64,000 nt of DNA from Corallium rubrum. Lineage: Eukaryota > Cnidaria > Anthozoa > Scleralcyonacea > Coralliidae. A program made the translations under genes and the position numbers. Location of the stretch: positions 393,001 to 457,000 of the forward strand of contig CAXIUP010000261.1 of the NCBI GenBank assembly GCA_964035015.1. The letters are read 5' to 3'. Of this stretch, positions 50,692 through 58,435 are shown one piece after another (the stretch's first letter is position 1; every line of letters begins with the position of its first letter). The notes under the pieces are model-generated. The model searched no databases, was not told the DNA's origin, and saw nothing but the letters and a program-made list of their open reading frames with translations.

Positions 50692-51222
50692 TTAATTAAA
50701 ACCACAATTACACGTGTAGAAATCAAATAGTTTAAGATCGTTCCAATTCGTCGTGTATATCACGTTATGTACATACCGATCATAATCACAATGGTCGAAT
50801 AATTGTTGTTCACTAAATTTATCGCTACATGTCTTCACCACCGACAAACATTTCCGAATCAATAAATAACGACGTTTCGGATATGTTGGAAGCGGGTCAT
50901 CTATCCATTGGAGCGCTTTCATCATTACCGTCGCTATCTCTCGAAGATCTCTTTCTTCGTTCATGGGAAGAAACGTATACATCTGCGGAAGGGCCGTCAG
51001 CATCTGGATAATGTCAGGTTGAAAACTAATTAAATATTCCATTAGAGTATTAGGTGGTAAATTGGCACACTTTGCCATACGATCCTCTGTTATGCATATC
51101 CGTGTAGAAAGACTACTCAACAACTCATTCAACTTCTTCTCCAAACCTGCTTGCTTGAGCAGTTCGGATTGAAAATTCATTTTCTCAACACCGTCATCGT
51201 CGTCGTAACCTCTTTCTTCCAT
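50692..51222 (-). CDS. Unrecognised helical protein, 176 aa, copy 1
   Basis: Starts MEERGYDDDDGVEKMNFQSE. A Leu-rich helical protein (LLSSLSTRICITEDRMAKCA, FLPMNEERDLREIATVMMKA, YLLIRKCLSVVKTCSDKFSE), ending FYTCNCGFN. No family recognised. The copy at 52215-52733 differs by one Gln-to-Pro change and a premature stop. Confidence 0.6.
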   Translation of the reverse strand: MEERGYDDDDGVEKMNFQSELLKQAGLEKKLNELLSSLSTRICITEDRMAKCANLPPNTLMEYLISFQPDIIQMLTALPQMYTFLPMNEERDLREIATVMMKALQWIDDPLPTYPKRRYLLIRKCLSVVKTCSDKFSEQQLFDHCDYDRYVHNVIYTTNWNDLKLFDFYTCNCGFN

Positions 51223-51476
51223 GTTTTTTTTTAAAAAAATGAACGTGTAAATGCGAATGTAGTGTTATTTATCTCACTCGATCGTACCCAGAATATATAT
51301 TTTCATTAAAAATTTTTCTGCAAGAAACTGTTAAAGGTTTATTATTAATTCTCGGAAGAGATCGTACCCACATTGGGTTGTTTCTTATTATACAACAATG
51401 AAGAGGACACTTTATACACCATTTATAATAGTTTCTTCTCGATGTCCAACTGCTCACTAACTTCGAACAATTTTCG

Positions 51477-51616
51477 TTATCTATTCGAAGACGTGCTCTC
51501 AAAGGAATTCGACACGTCCTGTAAAAAATCTTCTTCTTCATGCTGCTCCTCAAAAGATTTCATATAGCGGAATATTTCTTTATTCCATCTTTCAATAAAC
51601 GATCGATGTGTTTCTC
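51477..51616 (-). pseudogene. Truncated 3' end of the gene at 52988-53377
   Basis: The duplication edge at 51616/51617 cuts this copy so that only the last 46 or so codons (ending NSFESTSSNR) remain, without a start. Confidence 0.8.
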
Positions 51617-51721
51617 CAATACATTATATTAACTTCACATTTTCTACACGTAAAATAATTCCGCTCAAACCACTATATCTGTTGACAACATATTTTACAA
51701 AATACCATTTTTTCTAAAAAA

Positions 51722-51982
51722 TTATATTTCGCAATTTCCTAAAGACGCTGACGATACCGTTTGTCGGAGTATCACGAGATAATTTTCCCAATTCAACAAT
51801 TCCCCGTCTTTTTTCCCTTTTACTACGTACGCTGAAACAGCTCGTTGCACGCTATTGTAAGCATTTATATATTTTTTTGTCGCCTCTTTTAAATCAGTCA
51901 TTTTCTTCAAAATTTCAACGCGTTCTTCTTCGTCGCTCATCATTACACCCTCACCACGCAACACCATTTTAAAAATAAACAA
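51722..51982 (-). CDS. Helical protein, 81-86 aa, copy 2
   Basis: Identical to 50211-50471 as read; belongs to the second copy of the 1511-bp duplication. Confidence 0.5.
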   Translation of the reverse strand: MFIFKMVLRGEGVMMSDEEERVEILKKMTDLKEATKKYINAYNSVQRAVSAYVVKGKKDGELLNWENYLVILRQTVSSASLGNCEI

Positions 51983-51988
51983 ACACTT

Positions 51989-52086
51989 ATGATCTCATCA
52001 ACAATTCAAATTCCCGTGTTCTCTCGTTACTTCTGTTATTGACATAATAAAACCACCCTTTTTATAAGTCAACATTGGGCTTCATT
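51989..52086 (-). promoter_or_regulatory. Conserved upstream block, copy B duplicated
   Basis: Duplicate of 50478-50575 within the 1511-bp tandem duplication. Confidence 0.5.
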
Positions 52087-52214
52087 ATAAATTTCAAAAG
52101 ATTTTAATTAACATTACAAAACCAAATCACCGAATTTCCCCACATTTTTTCAATTTGTGATAAAAAACAAAATTTTCTTTTTTTTATACATCTCGAAAAT
52201 ATTTAATTAAAACC

Positions 52215-52733
52215 TCAATTACACGTGTAGAAATCAAATAGTTTGAGATCGTTCCAATTCGTCGTGTATATCACGTTATGTACATACCGATCATAATCAC
52301 AATGGTCGAATAATTGTTGTTCACTAAATTTATCGCTACATGTCTTCACCACCGACAAACATTTCCGAATCAATAAATAACGACGTTTCGGATATGTTGG
52401 AAGCGGGTCATCTATCCATTGGAGCGCTTTCATCATTACCGTCGCTATCTCTCGAAGATCTCTTTCTTCGTTCATGGGAAGAAACGTATACATCTGCGGA
52501 AGGGCCGTCAGCATCTGGATAATGTCAGGTGGAAAACTAATTAAATATTCCATTAGAGTATTAGGTGGTAAATTGGCACACTTTGCCATACGATCCTCTG
52601 TTATGCATATCCGTGTAGAAAGACTACTCAACAACTCATTCAACTTCTTCTCCAAACCTGCTTGCTTGAGCAGTTCGGATTGAAAATTCATTTTCTCAAC
52701 ACCGTCATCGTCGTCGTAACCTCTTTCTTCCAT
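52215..52733 (-). CDS. Unrecognised helical protein, 172 aa, copy 2 with early stop
   Basis: Same as 50692-51222, but TGT has become TGA at 52215, removing the last four residues, and one Gln is Pro (LISFPPD). The protein is probably still near full length. Confidence 0.55.
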   Translation of the reverse strand: MEERGYDDDDGVEKMNFQSELLKQAGLEKKLNELLSSLSTRICITEDRMAKCANLPPNTLMEYLISFPPDIIQMLTALPQMYTFLPMNEERDLREIATVMMKALQWIDDPLPTYPKRRYLLIRKCLSVVKTCSDKFSEQQLFDHCDYDRYVHNVIYTTNWNDLKLFDFYTCN

Positions 52734-52987
52734 GTTTTTTTTTAAAAAAATGAACGTGTAAATGCGAATGTAGTGTTATTTATCTCACTCGATCGTACCC
52801 AGAATATATATTTTCATTAAAAATTTTTCTGCAAGAAACTGTTAAAGGTTTATTATTAATTCTCGGAAGAGATCGTACCCACATTGGGTTGTTTCTTATT
52901 ATACAACAATGAAGAGGACACTTTATACACCATTTATAATAGTTTCTTCTCGATGTCCAACTGCTCACTAACTTCGAACAATTTTCG

Positions 52988-53377
52988 TTATCTATTCGAA
53001 GACGTGCTCTCAAAGGAATTCGACACGTCCTGTAAAAAATCTTCTTCTTCATGCTGCTCCTCAAAAGATTTCATATAGCGGAATATTTCTTTATTCCATC
53101 TTTCAATAAACGATCGATGTGTTTCTCCAATTTCTTTAAATTGCTCAACACCTATCGCCCAATAACGCCTCTTATAGGGTATAGTGCATTCTTCATCAGA
53201 ATATATTGGGAAAAGAACTTTACGTGATTCCTCGCTAACGTTTAAAAGCGGCTTACTTATTTTCACTCCTTTAACACGTAAATGTTCGGTTCCACGTATT
53301 AATAAAGGTAATACATCATCAAGCATCATCACTCGGCTCCCGTAATACATGTATACAGACACGAATCGATAAGGCAT
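52988..53377 (-). CDS. Unrecognised protein, about 129 aa
   Basis: Start chosen at the ATG at 53377 (MPYRFVSVYMYYGSRVMMLD); the frame is open upstream but low in complexity. The domain has LLIRGTEHLRVKGVKISKPL, RRYWAIGVEQFKEIGETHRS and an acidic end. This is the full-length version of the gene truncated at 51477-51616. It is the last gene before the right end. Confidence 0.55.
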   Translation of the reverse strand: MPYRFVSVYMYYGSRVMMLDDVLPLLIRGTEHLRVKGVKISKPLLNVSEESRKVLFPIYSDEECTIPYKRRYWAIGVEQFKEIGETHRSFIERWNKEIFRYMKSFEEQHEEEDFLQDVSNSFESTSSNR

Positions 53378-53399
53378 CTTTTTCGTTGTTGAACAAACC

Positions 53400-54052
53400 G
53401 ATTTCACATGCGGTATAAAACGTTGGGAATAAAAGTTAGAAGACAAAACAAAAAAAAACGAGGAAAAAGAAAGAAAATAAATAAAAGAAAATGTTGTTCT
53501 GGAATAAAAACGAGTCAAAAAGGCGGTGTAAAATTTGATTTTTGGTAATAAAAAATTAAAAATGAATTAAAAAAAATCAAATTCTTTAAATTGCTTAACA
53601 CCACGGATCCTAAGACACTTTACCGTTGTATCGCCATGGGAAAAATTGGTAAAAAAGACGAAAAAAAAAAACAATGTAGAAGAAGAAAGAAAATAAATAA
53701 AAAAAAATATTATTCTGGAACAAAAATGCGACAAAAAGGAGGGAGATGGTGGCATTTTGATTGGTGAAAAAAAATTAAAAATATTTGAATTTTTACTAAT
53801 AAAAAAATAAAATAAATAGAAAAAATTATCGCATTCCTACAATTTTTTCTGATTTTTTTTTTTCTATTAGAAAAAAATAAAAAATCTTACAAAAATCTCT
53901 TCGTTCGTTTAAAAAATCACCGTATAAAATTTCACGATCACTTCAGCTTGGCTTTCGAGAGTATATCTTCCGGCTCGGCTCCTCGTTCGTTTTCTCTTCT
54001 CTTTTCTTTTCTTTTCATGCTGACTAAGCGGGAAAGAAAAAAAACACGTTTT
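53400..54052. repeat. Right subterminal AT-rich non-coding region
   Basis: Two degenerate copies of about 220 bases: a segment with TTCTTTAAATTGCT.AACACC at 53130 and again at 53580, each followed by GGAATAAAAACG- or GGAACAAAAATGCG-type words at 53496 and 53717. The second copy is decayed non-coding remains of the 52988-53377 upstream region. The inner part 53915-53945 resembles 23560-23600 inverted. No gene. Confidence 0.55.
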
Positions 54053-54541
54053 TTTAAAAAACCAACATGGACGAAAACAAAAATGCGGGTAGTCGTCGTC
54101 CAACGAAGGAACGAATGAACGAACAAGAGAGAGAGAAAAAGGAAGACAAAAAAAAAAAGCGATGCGGCGCACACCAGGCATCTTTCGCCCTCCCACATGC
54201 CATCGACGAACTCTTCTCGCATATATTCTGACATTTTTTTTCAACAGAATATAGAACAAGACACCACACAACACTCGCACGCAGAACAATAAAAAACACA
54301 CACACTACATACACACCCCAAAAAACACACACACACCCACCCCCCACAAAAAAATAAACCCCCTTCCCCCCCTAAAAAAAATGCTAATGAAGAGAGCCAA
54401 CACCCACTCTCTAGCACCCCCCGTCCAAAATCGCTGTTAATTTATGCGTGCTCGTCGCTGATTGGTTCCCTAAAAAAATACTGCAATCTGATTGGTTAAA
54501 AACTAGTGCCAGGCTCCAACAGATTTCCTTTAGTACACTAC
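54053..54541 (-). repeat. Right TIR of the 32-kb element
   Basis: Reverse complement of 22089-22562. Includes a CA-rich tract (54292-54350) and ends AGTACACTAC, followed by TGGAAG. Confidence 0.9.
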
Positions 54542-54547
54542 TGGAAG
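54542..54547. other. Target site duplication, right copy (TGGAAG)
   Basis: Matches 22083-22088. The exact boundary may be one base off because the element end and the duplication share a T. Confidence 0.75.
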
Positions 54548-54651
54548 AACTAGAACGTCCGAAGAAGAAGTACAACTACCTTGCTCGAAGGAGAGCACTC
54601 GCAAATACCCCGAAGAAAGGTTGCAATGTTATAAGTAAGGCAACGAACAAG
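54548..54651 (+). CDS. 3' part of the exon interrupted by the 32-kb element
   Basis: It continues the frame of 21905-22088 once the element and one TGGAAG are taken out: a basic stretch with ERPKKKYNYLARRRAL and CNVISKATNK, ending at a GTAAGG splice donor at 54652. The downstream exon was not identified. Confidence 0.6.
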
Positions 54652-55916
54652 GTAAGGCATAGGCATTGATTGCAGTACACGGTTTTAAACTGCATTATTT
54701 TATGTTTCTTTGATTTACAATATAATATCTCTATCTGGACCGCAACTTTACTAGCTCTCTTTACAGACTGGATACTAAGCTTTCAAGATGGTTCATCTTT
54801 GGTTAGCAGACTGTCAAGATGCTACATCTTTTGTCAGTCAGTATTCTTGTGTGTTGAGAATATTCAAAATACAAATTTGTGTAGTTTAAGTCTACAAGTC
54901 ATTGTGAAAAATTAAGTATTTTAATGGGAATTGTTGGATATAGGGTTTTAAATCAGTATTAATATTTCATTAAACATGTATGGTTTTAAATTATTTTGTG
55001 TTAAAATAAAAAAATGGTTATCAGTGTAGGCAGTTGTATTGCCTACGTCTGTTGTGTGTTGCTGAGTTTATGTAGAAAAAGTAAGCATGTCCAACATTGA
55101 ACATTCTAATTATTTTCAGTTAATTGTATAAGCCAATTGATTACCTGGCGGTTAATTTGGAAAACACATAAGTGGACTATACAGTAATAATGGCCAATAG
55201 TGGAAATGACCATAGGAACATAGTTCTGAACCACTGACCTACTGACCTGCAGGTGCCCCTGCGAAAAATGACCCATGGTAGGATGCCATCTTGGTTGGTC
55301 AAAGCACGAAATTAACCAAGCACAGATGACCCTGACAGGACGCCATCTCGGCAGGTCTAAAATTAACCAATCAGCAGATGGTGCCAATTGGGGACATTTT
55401 TCGCAACACAAACGTATCGGGCACCTCCAGTCCAGTTATATAATTATAGGTCAGTGTTATGAACATGGATATATAAACAGTGAATACAGTAGGACATATA
55501 GTTGAGCTACAGTCAAGATGTCACCTTAAAGGTTTTTAGAGTTTGGTTGTTTCAGTTCAATTGTGATTAATTAATATATATTTATTGGAATCTACCTTTA
55601 AAATTAGCATTTTTAACTCAAACAAGATATCTAGTGATCCACCTTGGTTGTTATCCAACATCCAGACCATATCAGGGCTGATCACCCCCCTCCCCAAGAA
55701 ACGTCAGCATGGTCAGATCACTAAGGATCTGTGAAGGTACATGTATGATAAATCCCAAATTAAAATCTAGTAATACATGCTGTGGATCTTGGTATAATGC
55801 AAGTTTATCTGGGCCAGAATAAGCATGTTGGGAGGGGGGAGGGGGGGGGGGTGGTTGTCGCTAACGCTGAAAGTCTTATGAAATCATAGCAAATTAAGTA
55901 GAGCAGGTTAGCACCA
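54652..55916. other. Probable intron or intergenic DNA
   Basis: No gene was seen. Two degenerate copies of about 65 bases (GGATGCCATCTTGG / GGACGCCATCTCGG, with AAATTAACCAA) lie at 55272-55375, and a G-rich run at 55830-55852. Confidence 0.5.
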
Positions 55917-56640
55917 TATTTGCTTTATTAGCAAAGACTTTATAAATCCGTTCTTTGCTGCACTACACATATAGATTGCAAAATTTCGAATTTGCTCAAG
56001 ATTTACTATCATTTTTGATAATTGGGGAAATGTATACATTTGATCAACATGTTTACTACATATCCAAACATAATGCAAAAAATAACAAGTTTGTCAGCAT
56101 AGCAAATGTGGATCATTATACTGTAAAGAAACGTGTTTACTTTCTTGCGCAAAAGGTGTGGAAATATCAAATTTGTTCACACTTTCCTATAGGTTAATAC
56201 GGTGGCAAATATGTAGGTTTGCATAACATTTGAAATTTTGAGTAAATTTAAAGCAAATTTAGTGCTACAGATTTGCCCCATATTTGCTTCATTAGCAAAG
56301 ACTTTATAAATCCGTTCTTTGCTACACTACACAAATAGATTGCAAAATTTCGAATTTGCTCAAGATTTACTATCATTTTTGATGATTGGCAAATGTATAC
56401 AGTTGATCAACATGTAAAAAATAACAAGTTTGCCAGCATAGCAAATGTGGATAAAAAATACTGTAAAGAAACGTGTTTACTTTCTTGCGCAAAAGGTGTG
56501 CAAATATCAAATTTATTCACACTTTGCTACAGGTTAATACGGTGGCAAATATGTAGGTTTGCATATCATTTGAAATTTTGAGTAAATTTAAAGCAAATTT
56601 AGTGCTACAGATTTGCCCCATATTTGCTTCATCGGCAAAT
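55917..56640. repeat. TTTGC-rich tandem repeat, about 360-bp period, two copies plus a stub
   Basis: ATATTTGCTTYATTAGCAAA starts at about 55917 and 56278, with a third start at about 56620. The two full copies are close in sequence, apart from short indels. Related in word content to 6986-7258 and 10276-11060. Confidence 0.85.
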
Positions 56641-56649
56641 AATTGGTAA

Positions 56650-56981
56650 ATCCGTTTTTTCATGCAGTGTACGACGCTCTCCTGATTACGAGCGGGGGCT
56701 GTGGCGATCTCCATGGCCTCGAAGAAGATATTGAGGGAACCTTTGGGTACTCCTGAGTCGGTAAAAGGTACCGTCAAGCTGGCTCTAGCCGTTGGGATCA
56801 GCACGGTTGGGATCAAATATGCCCAATCGAAGGGGTATTTACCGGTTGACCCTTTTTCGAAACCTAAGTAGTCTAAGAGAGTACTCATATAGTGGTTACT
56901 ATGGACGTCTGTAAAACTGAGGTGTAGAGGAAACACTGCCCCATCCCTATGTCTAGGGGAGAAAGAGATGTATAGGATGCC
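56650..56981 (-). pseudogene. Fragment of an unrecognised Polinton gene
   Basis: The minus strand is open from near 56981 to about 56655 with a beta-rich sequence (GILYISFSPRHRDGAVFPLH, YLGFEKGSTGKYPFDWAYLI). It enters the TTTGC repeat after NQESVVHC, so its C-terminal part is lost. The start overlaps the divergent nuclease gene. It could be part of a capsid protein, but I could not match it. Confidence 0.4.
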
Positions 56982-57306
56982 CTACGCGCTAATGGAGTTG
57001 AGGCAATTAGGGAGAAGACGTTTGAAAAGTTGGTGGGGTGTGGTGGTGGTCTTCTAAGGTATGACTTTGCAATACCTATTGGTGACGATCGTTTTATACT
57101 GATTGAATATGATGGTGGACATCATTTTTATCCTTCCATCTGGTCGGATAAAATAACGCAAGAAGAGGCAGAGAGACGCTTTAGGGTACAAAAAAAAAAC
57201 ACGACCAGATAAAAAACAAATACGCCAAGGATAATGGTCATTCCCTACTCAGGATTCCATTTTGGGATAGGTCTAAGATTTATTCTATTATCACAGAATT
57301 TTTATA
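56949..57306 (+). pseudogene. PD-(D/E)XK-type endonuclease, one stop and one frameshift
   Basis: ATG at 56949, then MSRGERDV and a TAG at 56976, followed by the nuclease core: GGLLRYDFAIPIG (Asp), FILIEYDGGHHF (Glu and Asp), RRFRVQ, and, after a shift in a run of A at 57190-57199, KKHDQIKNKYAKDNG and LLRIPFWD. This is the order of Vsr/DUF559-like small nucleases. Function in a Polinton might be processing of replication intermediates or homing; inferred. Confidence 0.65.
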
Positions 57307-57360
57307 AAATAATAATGCCACGGGGGAGGGGGTGTCGTGGCATTATTTCTAGTTATATAT

Positions 57361-57780
57361 ATGGCTAGTGTAGTTGCTGGTGGACTGTTTAACGCTTTGG
57401 CCTTCGCGGGCGCTGGTTTCCTGTTTTCAAAGTTAAATCACAGCGGATATGAAGCTGAAATCAAAAGACACAACCACGCCCTTGAGCAGCTGGCTAAAGT
57501 GAAGGAAAAATGGTATGAGAGTGAGCTAGCTAAAAAGGATAGGATACAAAAGCTGAGACAGCAGCTGTCTGACGCCAATGCTGACATCAACACAACGAAC
57601 CACGCTCTGGATCTGCTGAAAAACAGCCTAAGACAGGCTGAGGCTGCTGAGCTGCCCCAGCTAAAGCCTGAGTTGTCTGACTATTACAAGCCATCGGGTG
57701 AAATGAAAGAGTATCAAACCCTGTTTATTGGGTCTGTTGGTCTGGTTGGTGGGTATCTGATGTCCAAGCTGGTTTTGTAG
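57361..57780 (+). CDS. Conserved Polinton membrane protein with coiled coil, 139 aa
   Basis: Start chosen at the ATG at 57361 right after AGTTATATAT, not the upstream one. It has an N-terminal hydrophobic segment (VVAGGLFNALAFAGAGFLFS), a long central coiled coil (HALEQLAKVKEKW...), then LSDYYKPS and a C-terminal membrane segment (LFIGSVGLVGGYLMSKLVL). I know similar proteins from cnidarian-type Polintons; function unknown, possibly virion assembly or membrane association. Intact. Confidence 0.65.
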   Translation: MASVVAGGLFNALAFAGAGFLFSKLNHSGYEAEIKRHNHALEQLAKVKEKWYESELAKKDRIQKLRQQLSDANADINTTNHALDLLKNSLRQAEAAELPQLKPELSDYYKPSGEMKEYQTLFIGSVGLVGGYLMSKLVL

Positions 57781-57811
57781 GGGCTAAGAAGATCTATTAG
57801 GATCTAGTTAT

Positions 57812-58429
57812 AATGTTTGTTTCCTGGTCGAACCTACCAAAAGGGTTGAGGGACCTACCATCCTCAAGCGTTGAATGGGTCTGTAAGCAGATGGAGCTTA
57901 AGTTAACAGATCTGACTGATCACCCGCCCGGACATAGTATGAAACTGTGGTGTGGGACTTGTTCCAGATTCCATGTACACAGGTAAACACTGAGGTGTTC
58001 TCCTGTCCGGGGTGTGGTGACACAGAATATGGGTATGTTGTCGGGAAGTACCAGGTGGCTGTTGGCCCCAAACATTCCGAACACTCGAGAAACCGCTGGA
58101 TGAGAAGTAGACTCACTAAAGTCGTTAGGGATAGGTTTGTTGATGTAATTCTAGCCGACTTTTCCAAGGTTCTCCACGTGATGATCAGAAGGAATCTGAT
58201 AAAAGGTCGTAACTTCTCTGGGTACAACTATTTTCTAATCAGATTGTGCTCAAGAAGAGGGATTGAGTTATTGGATAGCCTGAAGGATCTCAAAAAGGGA
58301 AAAACCCTGGACTTGTCTGATAACAATCCGTTTGGGGTTGTGTATAAGGAACTTGGTTGGGAGCAGACCTCGGACAAATTTTACACCGAGTGGTTGGGAC
58401 AACACCTAATGGAATATAATCTGATGTAG
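57812..58429 (+). pseudogene. Zinc-ribbon-containing Polinton protein, one frameshift
   Basis: ATG at 57812 follows AGTTATA. The first 57 codons (MFVSWSNLPKGLRDLPSSSV ... WCGTCSRFHVH) are followed by a shift near 57980 and then NTEVFSCPGCGDTEYGYVVG and a helical domain to 58429. The CGTC and CPGCG pairs together make a zinc ribbon, which supports the join. No family recognised; its place just before polymerase suggests a replication role. Confidence 0.5.
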
Positions 58430-58435
58430 ACCTTC

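Larger units (their letters stand above)
50106..53127. repeat. 1511-bp tandem duplication, 3 substitutions between copies
   Basis: Copy 1 is 50106-51616 and copy 2 is 51617-53127. Reading both through, I found differences only at 50704/52215, 50734/52245 and 51020/52531. The join has a 4-base microhomology (CAAT). The unit holds two complete genes, a truncated gene at each edge and one upstream regulatory block. Confidence 0.95.
22089..54541. mobile_element. 32.45-kb Polinton/adintovirus-like endogenous virus with TIRs
   Basis: The bounds come from the inverted termini (AGTAGTGTACTAAAGGAAA at 22089; its reverse complement ending at 54541/54542) and the TGGAAG duplication. Inside is an AT-rich, tightly packed gene set with the hallmark genes of the Polinton/adintovirus class: polymerase B, A32-like ATPase, adenain-like protease and integrase. 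It also has SET and Fic genes and many unknown genes. Left-half genes lie mostly on the plus strand and right-half genes almost all on the minus strand. A tyrosine-recombinase transposon sits at 43994-46246. Decay is moderate: many homopolymer frameshifts and some stop codons. No major capsid gene was recognised. Confidence 0.85.

Noticed and set aside
50829-51011. Plus-strand 60-codon ORF repeated at 52340-52522
   Set aside because: Antisense to the minus-strand helical protein gene in both duplicate copies.
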